Shown here: piece after piece, positions 8,390 to 15,716 of the stretch
Layout: each line of letters opens with the position of its first letter
Position numbering within the stretch: the stretch's first letter is position 1
DNA from: Pedobacter nutrimenti
GTDB taxonomy: Bacteria > Bacteroidota > Bacteroidia > Sphingobacteriales > Sphingobacteriaceae
NCBI RefSeq assembly: GCF_003208655.1
Contig: NZ_QKLU01000004.1
Location: forward strand, 248,001 to 312,000
Direction: 5' to 3'
DNA length: 64,000 bases
Position numbers and translations under genes: made by a program
Notes under the pieces: model-generated
The model's input: only the letters and a program-made list of their open reading frames with translations
Database searches by the model: none
Told to the model about the DNA's origin: nothing

Positions 8390-10570
8390 ATGAAAAAATT
8401 AGTTGCGCTTATGGCAGTGCTGCTTTTTGCAGTATCGGCCTATGCCCAAAACACCTATACAGCGATCATTAAAGACGCAAAAACAAAACAAGCTATTCCC
8501 GGGGTTACCGTAAAAGTTCAGGAATCAAAAATTGGCGCTGTCAGCGATTCTAACGGAATGGCCCAGTTGACCAATGTGCCCAATGGCAACCAGGTTATCC
8601 AGTTTAGCTATACCGGCTTCAAAACAGAAAAAAGCACCTTGTTGTTTCCCCTACAACAAAGTACAGCAGCCGAAATATATCTTGAGGCCAATGAAGAAGG
8701 AGAGAAACTGGAAGAAATTACCGTTTCGGCAACAAGAAGCACCCGGACAATTGCAAATATTCCAACAAGAATTGAAGTGATTTCGGGTGAAGAATTAGAA
8801 GAAAAAGGCAATATGAAACCTGGCGACATCAGAATGCTGTTGGCCGAAAGTACCGGCATTCAAACACAGCAAACCTCGGCCACCAGTGGAAACTCCAGCA
8901 TCCGCATCCAGGGGCTCGACGGGAAATACACACAAATTATCCGCGATGGCTTTCCTTTGTATTCCGGTTTTTCAGGTGGCCTGGGCTTATTACAAATCGC
9001 CCCTCTTGATTTACAACAAGTTGAGGTCATTAAGGGATCATCCTCGACCCTATACGGCGGTGGTGCCATAGCGGGCCTGGTCAATCTGGTGTCCAAAAAA
9101 CCTACAGCAGCTCGCCAGCTTAATTTTTTAGCAAACGGAAACTCGGCCTTAGGGCTCGATCTAAGTACTTTTTATGCACAGAAATTTAAAAAGGCAGGCA
9201 CAACTATTTACGCCGCATATAATCACGGAACAGCTTATGATCCTTCTGGTATTGGTTTAACCGCCATTCCTAAATTTAATCGTTATACCCTAAATCCTAA
9301 ATTGTTCCTTTATTTTAATGAGCAAACCACCTTAACGGCAGGATTAAATGCCACAATTGAAAAGCGCATTGGGGGCGATATCGAATTGATCCAGGGCCGG
9401 GGCAATGCACAGCACCGGTATTTTGAAGAAAACAAAACCGGACGCTATAGCTCGCAGCTAGAACTGGACCGCAAATTAAACGACAAAGAGCAGTTCGTTG
9501 TCCGCAATTCCCTAAGCTATTACGACCGCTCTATCGGACTTCCCGATTACCGTTTCTCGGGCGTACAACTTTCCACCTATAGTGAAGCCAATTATTCCCG
9601 TAAAGGTGAAAAAACCGACTGGGTACTGGGTGTTAACCTGCTTTCAGACCATTTTAAAGAAAACAGAAACAGCGATTTTGCGCTCAGGAGCTACAATTAC
9701 AACACCATTGGCGCTTTTGTGCAAAACACCTTCAGCATCACCGAACAGTTTACGATAGAGTCGGGCCTTCGGGGCGATTACCATAATGAATATGGCTTTT
9801 TTCTTTTGCCAAAGCTTTCTGCCTTGTGGAAAATCAACACGCATTTTTCTACCAGGTTGGGTGGCGGACTGGGTTACAAGGCACCCAGTGTATTTACAGA
9901 AGATGCAGAACGCATACAGTTCAGAAATGTACTTCCAGTTGATGTGAGCAACACGAAAGCCGAACGTTCCTATGGCGCCAATTACGATGTCAATTACCGC
10001 ACCGCACTCTTTGAAAACCAGGTTGGACTGAGCATCAACCAAATGTTCTTTTATACCCGAATTAACCAACCCATATTGCTGGTTCCCGCTACAGGCGGCA
10101 ATTTAACCTACATTCAACCACCGGGAAACCTAAAAACCAAAGGAATGGAAACCAATGCAAAACTTAGCTATGGGCCTTTTAAACTATTTATCGGGTATAC
10201 CCTGGCCGATGTCCATCAGCAAACCGGCAACCAGACAGTTGTTTATCCACTGGTTTCCAAACACCGTTTAAACAACATCCTTATGTATGAAATTGAAGAT
10301 CAATGGAAAATTGGTGCCGAGGCCTATTACTTCAGCCAGCAAAGGTTAAGTGACGGAACAAAGGGAAAAAGCTATTGGACAGCCGGACTCATGGCCGAGA
10401 AAATCTGGGAACGTTTTTCTATTTTCATCAACTTTGAAAACCTGACCGACACCCGGCAAACCAAATTTGACAGCATTTATACCGGATCCATCAGCAGTCC
10501 GACTTTCAGGGACATTTACGCCCCTGTAGATGGATTTGTCGTTAATGGAGGGATCAAACTAAAGCTATAA
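8390..10570 (+). CDS. TonB-dependent outer-membrane receptor
   Basis: A 726-residue receptor. It has a signal peptide (about 1-19), a carboxypeptidase-regulatory-like beta-sandwich (about 22-100, with IPGVTVKVQES and VIQFSYTGF), a plug domain (EEITVSATRS, then IRIQGLDGKY, VEVIKGSSSTLYGGGAIAG) and a 22-stranded barrel to the C-terminal KLKL. It transports a substrate across the outer membrane using TonB energy. The length and the absence of a SusD partner make it a FecA/CirA-like transporter of a metal chelate or cofactor rather than a Sus glycan channel. The preceding Cys-rich small protein favours a metal. A terminator hairpin follows at 10581-10609. Confidence 0.93.
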   Translation: MKKLVALMAVLLFAVSAYAQNTYTAIIKDAKTKQAIPGVTVKVQESKIGAVSDSNGMAQLTNVPNGNQVIQFSYTGFKTEKSTLLFPLQQSTAAEIYLEANEEGEKLEEITVSATRSTRTIANIPTRIEVISGEELEEKGNMKPGDIRMLLAESTGIQTQQTSATSGNSSIRIQGLDGKYTQIIRDGFPLYSGFSGGLGLLQIAPLDLQQVEVIKGSSSTLYGGGAIAGLVNLVSKKPTAARQLNFLANGNSALGLDLSTFYAQKFKKAGTTIYAAYNHGTAYDPSGIGLTAIPKFNRYTLNPKLFLYFNEQTTLTAGLNATIEKRIGGDIELIQGRGNAQHRYFEENKTGRYSSQLELDRKLNDKEQFVVRNSLSYYDRSIGLPDYRFSGVQLSTYSEANYSRKGEKTDWVLGVNLLSDHFKENRNSDFALRSYNYNTIGAFVQNTFSITEQFTIESGLRGDYHNEYGFFLLPKLSALWKINTHFSTRLGGGLGYKAPSVFTEDAERIQFRNVLPVDVSNTKAERSYGANYDVNYRTALFENQVGLSINQMFFYTRINQPILLVPATGGNLTYIQPPGNLKTKGMETNAKLSYGPFKLFIGYTLADVHQQTGNQTVVYPLVSKHRLNNILMYEIEDQWKIGAEAYYFSQQRLSDGTKGKSYWTAGLMAEKIWERFSIFINFENLTDTRQTKFDSIYTGSISSPTFRDIYAPVDGFVVNGGIKLKL

Positions 10571-10580
10571 CCAATGAGAT

Positions 10581-10609
10581 AAAAAGCTGGGGTTACAGCC
10601 CGGCTTTTT
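10581..10609 (+). terminator. Rho-independent terminator after the TonB receptor
   Basis: AAAAAGCTGGG and the later CCCGGCTTTTT pair with one T-G wobble around a short loop, and a T-rich tract follows. The hairpin starts 10 bp after the receptor stop codon. Confidence 0.75.
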
Positions 10610-10650
10610 ATTTTGTATTTTTAAATCGGTTAAGTTTAACAGAGAAGCCC

Positions 10651-11031
10651 ATGAAAATTAAAAATATCGACCACCTGGTATTAACCGTAGCTGATCTTGA
10701 TCAAACCATAGAGTTTTATTCAGCTGTGCTAAACTTTGAGGTGGTCACCTTTGGAAACAACAGAAAAGCACTGGCATTTGGAAATCAAAAAATAAACCTT
10801 CATCAAAAAGGACACGAGTTTGAGCCTAAAGCAGCGCAACCCACCTGTGGCTCGGCAGACCTGTGTTTTATAGCCGAAACAGACGTGGCCATTGTTTTAA
10901 ATGAATTGAAAGAAAAAGGAGTTGATGTTGTTGAGGGAATTGTGGAAAGAACAGGCGCAACAGGAAAAATCAGGTCTGTTTACTTTCGGGACCCTGACCA
11001 AAATCTTATTGAAGTAAGCAATTATATATAG
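10651..11031 (+). CDS. VOC-family (glyoxalase-like) protein
   Basis: A 126-residue vicinal-oxygen-chelate protein with two beta-alpha-beta-beta-beta units. It begins MKIKNIDHLVLTVADLD and ends RDPDQNLIEVSNY, the standard first and last strands. Probable metal ligands are His8, His51 and Glu121. The pattern resembles the GLOD5 subgroup (a glyoxalase-domain protein of uncertain substrate) more than true lactoylglutathione lyase. It is cytoplasmic and monocistronic, lying 41 bp past the terminator of the preceding receptor gene. The substrate cannot be inferred. Confidence 0.9.
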   Translation: MKIKNIDHLVLTVADLDQTIEFYSAVLNFEVVTFGNNRKALAFGNQKINLHQKGHEFEPKAAQPTCGSADLCFIAETDVAIVLNELKEKGVDVVEGIVERTGATGKIRSVYFRDPDQNLIEVSNYI

Positions 11032-11120
11032 CAAACGGCTTAACAGTTGACAATAAACCCATAAGCATGGTAATTTCATTGACAATAAATATATTTACCC
11101 CATAATACAATTGTACTACT

Positions 11121-11351
11121 ATGAATCTGCATCGCTTCATCAAACAGGCATTAAACATATTGATCACTATCGGGATACTTTATTACGTCCAAATTTTTAT
11201 TACTTCAGAAATTTTCATGTCAGAGAAGCCCGGATGGCATACAACAATTTATCAAAAACAAGACCTCTTCCTATTTTTATTGTTCATGTTATTGGTTTGC
11301 ACAAGAGTTGTATACTTCATTTTTCACAAAAAGACTACAATGTCTCTGTAA
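11121..11351 (+). CDS. Small membrane protein with PGWHTTIY motif (paralogue of 1481-1747)
   Basis: A 76-residue two-helix membrane protein. Its central loop contains the same octapeptide as the product of 1481-1747, preceded by the same ITS and FMS dipeptide spacing, so the two are clear paralogues. The first helix covers about residues 7-28 and the second about 47-66. It is located 106 bp before the DUF3667 gene, and an AT-rich spacer between them leaves a shared transcript possible. No function is known to me. Conservation of the loop but not of the helices points to the loop as the functional part. Confidence 0.68.
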   Translation: MNLHRFIKQALNILITIGILYYVQIFITSEIFMSEKPGWHTTIYQKQDLFLFLLFMLLVCTRVVYFIFHKKTTMSL

Positions 11352-11457
11352 AATAAAAACAAAAGCGCCTTACTGAAATTTTCAAGCCTAATATTATCCC
11401 ATGCACAATTAAAATATTTATATATTTTTGGGATACCTATAACCGACTTACTCCTTA

Positions 11458-12192
11458 ATGACGCCAACACAAAATATACATTGCAAAAACTGCAACACCG
11501 AGGTACATTTAAATTATTGTCCCAACTGTGCACAACCTGTTAAACTGAAACGGATTAACGGACATTATGTTCTCCACGAAATTGAACACGTATTACATTT
11601 TGAGAAAGGAATACTCTACACCATCCGCGAATTGGTGCTCAGACCAGGCCAAAGTATCAGAAACTTTATATCTGAAAACAGAAGCCGCCTTATTAAACCC
11701 ATTATTTTTATCATTATTGCTTCCCTGATTTATACGCTGGCCAGTCACTTTTTTCATATAGATGAGCCAGTACTAAAAGCAGGTCAGGCAGAAAACACTG
11801 CAACAGCTTCCATTATCAAATGGATTTATGGTCATTTGGGCTATTCAAATATTATTATGGGTGTATTTATTGCCTTTTGGTTAAAACTCTTTTTCAGAAA
11901 GTACGATTATAATTTCTATGAGATTTTAATACTTTTATGCTTTGCTATGGGAATAGGCATGTTGTTTTTTGCCTTTTTTGTAGTGCTTCAGGGACTGACA
12001 CATGTTAACCTCACGATGGTGCGGGAGCTTGTATTCTTTTTGTATTGCGCCTGGGCAATAGGACAATTTTTTGACAAGAAAAAAGTCGTCAATTATGTTA
12101 AAGCCCTAATTGCCTATTTATTGGGAATGGTTACTTTTTGGTTTTGCGCCCTTCTTTTAGGCCAATTAATTGACCAGATTATAAAACATTAA
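11458..12192 (+). CDS. DUF3667 membrane protein with N-terminal zinc ribbon
   Basis: A 244-residue protein. Residues 8-26 form a zinc ribbon of two Cys-x-x-Cys pairs (CKNC and CPNC). This is followed by the amphipathic segment common to DUF3667 proteins (HEIEHVLHFEKG, then TIRELVLRPGQSIRNFI) and four to five transmembrane helices from about residue 80 to the end. The family is widespread in Bacteroidota and its role is unknown. It probably resides in the inner membrane with the ribbon in the cytoplasm. The small membrane gene at 12199 begins 6 bp after its stop, so the two form an operon. Confidence 0.88.
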   Translation: MTPTQNIHCKNCNTEVHLNYCPNCAQPVKLKRINGHYVLHEIEHVLHFEKGILYTIRELVLRPGQSIRNFISENRSRLIKPIIFIIIASLIYTLASHFFHIDEPVLKAGQAENTATASIIKWIYGHLGYSNIIMGVFIAFWLKLFFRKYDYNFYEILILLCFAMGIGMLFFAFFVVLQGLTHVNLTMVRELVFFLYCAWAIGQFFDKKKVVNYVKALIAYLLGMVTFWFCALLLGQLIDQIIKH

Positions 12193-12198
12193 AAATAT

Positions 12199-12390
12199 AT
12201 GGAAAATAAAAAAGCATTATCCTTTGTTTTTATTATTGTAGCCATCATTTTAGGCTGCACATTGTATAAGCAATTTGACTTTGAAAACTTTAAATTTGAA
12301 AAACCTGCATTAGCATATGTGTATCTCACAGTCTTTTTTGCCAGTATTTTCTTTATCGTAAAAAGCTTCAAAAACAAATCACAACAGTAG
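12199..12390 (+). CDS. Small two-helix membrane protein in operon with DUF3667
   Basis: A 63-residue protein with two hydrophobic helices (about 6-22 and 37-55) separated by a Phe- and Lys-rich linker, and a basic tail. It starts 6 bp after the DUF3667 gene, which argues for co-transcription and a role with that protein. No family is recognised. Confidence 0.65.
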   Translation: MENKKALSFVFIIVAIILGCTLYKQFDFENFKFEKPALAYVYLTVFFASIFFIVKSFKNKSQQ

Positions 12391-12443
12391 CAAGCTGTAT
12401 CTTTTTTTGTTGTATTGTCCTATCTTTAATCCTAAACCGAAAC

Positions 12444-13052
12444 ATGAAAAAGAAGGAAATAAAAGCTTTTTTTAAAGCAATCAGCGATCGGGACCTTCAG
12501 GCAGTAACTACGCTTGTCCATAGCGACAAAGCCTATATTGAAGCCTGTAATTTTGCTCCTCCCCAAAAAGACGATGGTCAGTCTGGTCTTCAGGTGGCCT
12601 TTAAAACGGGTAATTTTGACATTGCCTTATTTCTTATTGAAAACGGTGCAGATGTAAATTTCATAGAACAATCTGCGGTGAACCAGTGGAGGGCACCGGT
12701 ATTGCACGATGGTATACGGGCAGCCATATTTAATTCGTACACCATGCAAAAAGACACCGGTAATTTTGACAAAGCTTTATCGCTTTTGAAACTGATGTTA
12801 AACCAAAAAGCCGATCCAAATGCACTTGACTCTTATGGCAACAACTGCCTGCACAGGGCCTTGCTTGACAGTAGCCAAATGCTCAACCATCCGGACGCCG
12901 ATTTCAGCAACGGAATTTTATTGAATCAATTGAGAAGCCTGTTTAAAGCCTTAATACAAGCAGGTGCAGATGTGAACCAGGTCAATGACAAACGGCCCGC
13001 TGCATTGGAATTTGTAACCAACTTTAGACTGGAGAACTACGAATTGTTTTAG
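12444..13052 (+). CDS. Ankyrin-repeat protein, probably cut short by a frameshift
   Basis: A 202-residue protein made of ankyrin-like helical repeats. Examples are the units LQVAFKTGNFDIALFLIENGADVNF (about 50-75), a second around KALSLLKLMLNQKADPNALDS and a third around LFKALIQAGADVNQVND. Such proteins act as binding scaffolds; no catalytic part is visible. The frame ends with TAG at 13050-13052 right after a run of four T. In another frame the reading stays open past this point with convincing protein sequence (see the next entry), so the annotated stop is probably the result of a one-base shift at or near the T-run. The original protein would have been longer by some 75 or more residues. 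It is cytoplasmic. Confidence 0.8.
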   Translation: MKKKEIKAFFKAISDRDLQAVTTLVHSDKAYIEACNFAPPQKDDGQSGLQVAFKTGNFDIALFLIENGADVNFIEQSAVNQWRAPVLHDGIRAAIFNSYTMQKDTGNFDKALSLLKLMLNQKADPNALDSYGNNCLHRALLDSSQMLNHPDADFSNGILLNQLRSLFKALIQAGADVNQVNDKRPAALEFVTNFRLENYELF

Positions 13053-13054
13053 CG

Positions 13055-13282
13055 AATAACCCTGGCAAAAAAATCGTACCTGGGCACAGCATTTATGTCG
13101 TGAGCAGCCTTGCTCCTTTTCTGAATAATCAGAGCTGGATAAATGTATTTGGGGAACGTTTTATTTTGCAGATGCCCGAAGACATGGAGCTGTACCCACC
13201 TTCCGCTGAAATGGCCGGAGCCTTTTCTAACCTTATGCAGTTCACAGACGGCAACAGGGTTGAGACACTTCTAATAAACTTG
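13055..13282 (+). pseudogene. Out-of-frame continuation of the ankyrin gene
   Basis: Read in the frame that begins GCG-AAT-AAC at 13052-13060, the sequence directly after the ankyrin stop encodes ANNPGKKIVPGHSIYVVSS, then a stretch including FGERFILQMPEDMELYPPS and AFSNLMQFTDGN. It looks like true protein and has no start codon of its own near its beginning except a GTG at 13100. The frame stays open to 13384, but from 13283 on it overlaps the C-terminus of the minus-strand TPR gene. It is best explained as the C-terminal part of the ankyrin protein, separated by a frameshift. The alternative is a small separate gene starting at the GTG. Confidence 0.55.
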
Positions 13283-14113
13283 CTATTTCCCAGATTTTTG
13301 ACAGACTTTAAGCTCCCGGGCAACATTTGCGCCCAGATCAGAAGCCTTATGATAATCTTTACATGCTTTATCGAGATCGTTTAACTTAGCATAAATTCTG
13401 CCCCTGGTAGAATAATAACCTGCACGGGAGGGATATATAAACAACGCTTTATTAATATCCAAAAGTGCAGCATTAAAATCATTTGAAAATTCTTTCGAAA
13501 TACTTCTTTGAGTTAAAGCATCTGCATTGGCTGTATCCATTTTTAAAACCTGGTCGCAAACGGAAATCGAACTTTTGTAGTCATAGGTCAGGAATTTCAG
13601 TTCAGCTATTTCCAATAGGATTGAAATATTGTTTTTTTCCAGTTTAGAAGCATTTTCATAATCTAAAAGGGCCTTTTGGTTCTGGTAGATGTCTTTATAA
13701 ATTTTGCCCCTGCCCTTGTAAGCCGAAACAAGATTAACCCTTAAAACACTGTCCTTTTCCAACCCCTTTAATCCAATGATTTTATCATAATTGAGCCTTG
13801 CCTGATCTATCTGATCACTTTGCGAGTAAGCTTTAGCAACTTTTAAAAGGGAATCTGTTAACAGTACCTTCGGATTTTTGGGAGCCTCTACCACCGGTTC
13901 GCTGTCTTCCAGAACAACAGCAATCACAAATGCACCAATCCACAACACGATACAAAATATCGATGAAAGTCCATAAAACAAAGTCGATAAGCGCCGGGTC
14001 CGGTTTTTTTTATACCAAAACAGGGTAATTTTGGGTGCGATAAGTCCTACAATCGTGAATAAAAAGCTAATTACAAATAAGATTAGCAGGGTATAAGTTA
14101 CATAAGCTATCAT
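13283..14113 (-). CDS. Membrane-anchored TPR protein
   Basis: A 276-residue protein with two N-terminal transmembrane helices (about 6-28 and 44-68), then a soluble region of three to four tetratricopeptide-like units (for example LLKVAKAYSQSDQIDQARLNYDKI, and GRIYAKLNDLDKACKDYHKASDLG near the end). TPR domains bind partner proteins. It is probably an inner-membrane scaffold with the repeats on one face. Its start lies 65 bp from a 16-bp palindrome at 14178 that recurs upstream of the next genes, so it probably shares their regulation. Confidence 0.85.
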   Translation of the reverse strand: MIAYVTYTLLILFVISFLFTIVGLIAPKITLFWYKKNRTRRLSTLFYGLSSIFCIVLWIGAFVIAVVLEDSEPVVEAPKNPKVLLTDSLLKVAKAYSQSDQIDQARLNYDKIIGLKGLEKDSVLRVNLVSAYKGRGKIYKDIYQNQKALLDYENASKLEKNNISILLEIAELKFLTYDYKSSISVCDQVLKMDTANADALTQRSISKEFSNDFNAALLDINKALFIYPSRAGYYSTRGRIYAKLNDLDKACKDYHKASDLGANVARELKVCQKSGK

Positions 14114-14177
14114 GTATTTCGATTAGTGGGTTAATATAATTTTATTAAAACTAATCACTATTCACCTTACAAACACG

Positions 14178-14219
14178 TACCTGTTTACAGGTATATGCAC
14201 CCAGAAAATCAATCACTTA
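14178..14219 (-). promoter_or_regulatory. 42-bp regulatory element with 16-bp palindrome, copy 1
   Basis: TACCTGTTTACAGGTA at 14178-14193 has 7-bp perfect inverted arms around TT. With the 26 bp to its right it forms a 42-bp element that matches the copy at 15644-15685 at 35 of 42 positions without gaps. It lies 65 bp upstream of the TPR gene start. This looks like an operator for a dimeric regulator. Confidence 0.7.
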
Positions 14220-14270
14220 GCACCTATCCTATTTTCCCCGCGCACCGGTCTTTACCAACCAGCTTCATTG

Positions 14271-15551
14271 CTATTTGATGTTAAAGAAATAAATCATGGA
14301 AGACTCTGCATTTCCCGGATTATAGAACTCCTGTATAGGATCAATTTCAAAAAACTCTCCGGGTTTTATCCTGACAGAAATATTTTTATAATACCATATC
14401 CCATCCGAATGCAAATCCCGCTGAAGGCCTTTTAGAATGACGGTTTTACTACTGGTATTTTTGTAACCTGAAGTCGTTACATATTTCCCTTCCTTTTCCT
14501 GTTCCACCATATCCATCGTCACATTGCCCCGGCCATCATAAACAGAAACAGGTGCTTTTTCTTTTCTATTTGGTGTCTTTTCTGTATAACGGGTAAAAAC
14601 AAGATACTTTTTGGCGTCCGTACTTGGCGGAAATTTGGTTTTGAAAAACTGAACAGTCTCCTGGTAATTCTTTTTGTTTATGGTGGCCAATTTCGAATTA
14701 CCCACATCATCATAACGTTGCTGAAAAGCGGCTATTCGTTTTTTGTCTGCTTCCGGACGCGATGCAACATCAAAAGGGATGCTGTGTTTCCAATCTTTTT
14801 CACCATAAATCATATAGTAAGCCAACTCATCTTCAAACAATACATCAACCGTTGTTGTCCAAACGGCGTTCCTAAAGCCCTTATACGAAAACTCGCCCCT
14901 TACGACCAAGGGTTTGCCATTCTTAGCGCGCGATATAAATTTTATATCCTTCAGGCTGCCGGGTACATATTCCGGGTTCCAGTTTCCTTTTAACGCATGA
15001 AAAAGGTACTGATCGAGTAAATCGTAATAACGTTTGGTTTCGGTTCCAGCATTGAGGTTTTCACCAGGCCTGGAAGCAGGAGCAGAACTGACACCGGCAA
15101 GCACATTGTTTTCCGGTATATTTGTGCCCGAATATTTTCCGTTTATAATTCCATCCCATACACCGGTCCCCCTTGTTTTTCCCTGAATCCGCATATTATC
15201 CAACAGCCTGATCTGGTAATTGTCCAAAGCATATACACCATAAGGATCATCTTTGCGATTGCCGGCAAAAGAAAACGTCTTTGTGGAGGGATTATAATTG
15301 CCCGCCACATATTCAACCGCTGTAGCACCCATTTTACCCTTATAAAAATTCATGGCCGACCTATCAATTTTTACAATTGACCACTTAATGGTTCCTGAAA
15401 CCTGCTGATATTTATTCACCGTAAGGTCGCAGTCGCCCAGGTACTCATAGCCCGTGTTGGCAACGGTTTCATTTAATGTTAATTTAAATTGCTGGGCCGT
15501 TCCATATAAAAAGGAGAGCACAAACAGAACGACCAGATTGATTTTTTTCAT
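14271..15551 (-). CDS. Exported protein of unknown function
   Basis: A 426-residue protein with a clean signal peptide (about 1-19, ending Gly-Thr-Ala-Gln). The first ~130 residues look like a beta-rich domain (LTLNETVANTGYEYLGDCDL, then SGTIKWSIVKID). The middle holds a region near 160-260 that includes WNPEYVPGSLKDIKF and GEFSYKGFRNAVWTTTVDV. The C-terminus has a second beta-rich domain (VTTSGYKNTSSKTVILKGLQ, RIKPGEFFEIDP) that resembles secreted adhesion-type modules. No catalytic residues are recognised. It is probably periplasmic or surface associated. Its start lies 93 bp from copy 2 of the 42-bp element, so it is likely under the same control as the TPR gene and the histidine kinase. 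Confidence 0.72.
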   Translation of the reverse strand: MKKINLVVLFVLSFLYGTAQQFKLTLNETVANTGYEYLGDCDLTVNKYQQVSGTIKWSIVKIDRSAMNFYKGKMGATAVEYVAGNYNPSTKTFSFAGNRKDDPYGVYALDNYQIRLLDNMRIQGKTRGTGVWDGIINGKYSGTNIPENNVLAGVSSAPASRPGENLNAGTETKRYYDLLDQYLFHALKGNWNPEYVPGSLKDIKFISRAKNGKPLVVRGEFSYKGFRNAVWTTTVDVLFEDELAYYMIYGEKDWKHSIPFDVASRPEADKKRIAAFQQRYDDVGNSKLATINKKNYQETVQFFKTKFPPSTDAKKYLVFTRYTEKTPNRKEKAPVSVYDGRGNVTMDMVEQEKEGKYVTTSGYKNTSSKTVILKGLQRDLHSDGIWYYKNISVRIKPGEFFEIDPIQEFYNPGNAESSMIYFFNIK

Positions 15552-15643
15552 GACGTTAATTTAGAGTTTCAGCGTTTAAAGCGGCAACAGTTACCAGTTT
15601 GCATTTAAGTTATAAAATTACTTGCTCTTTTTTCATAAAACCC

Positions 15644-15685
15644 TACCTGTTTACAGGTAGATATAACCAGAATATCAGACACTTA
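15644..15685. promoter_or_regulatory. 42-bp regulatory element with 16-bp palindrome, copy 2
   Basis: TACCTGTTTACAGGTA at 15644-15659 is identical to copy 1, and the flanking 26 bp are conserved (35 of 42 in total). It lies in the divergent region between the exported-protein gene (minus, starts 15551) and the histidine kinase gene (plus, starts 15717), so it may control both. Confidence 0.72.
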
Positions 15686-15716
15686 CTGTATTTTAGTTTT
15701 CAATTAATTACTGCTG

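Noticed and set aside
9644..10069. Minus-strand frame inside the TonB receptor
   Set aside because: The receptor barrel is continuous on the plus strand through this region.
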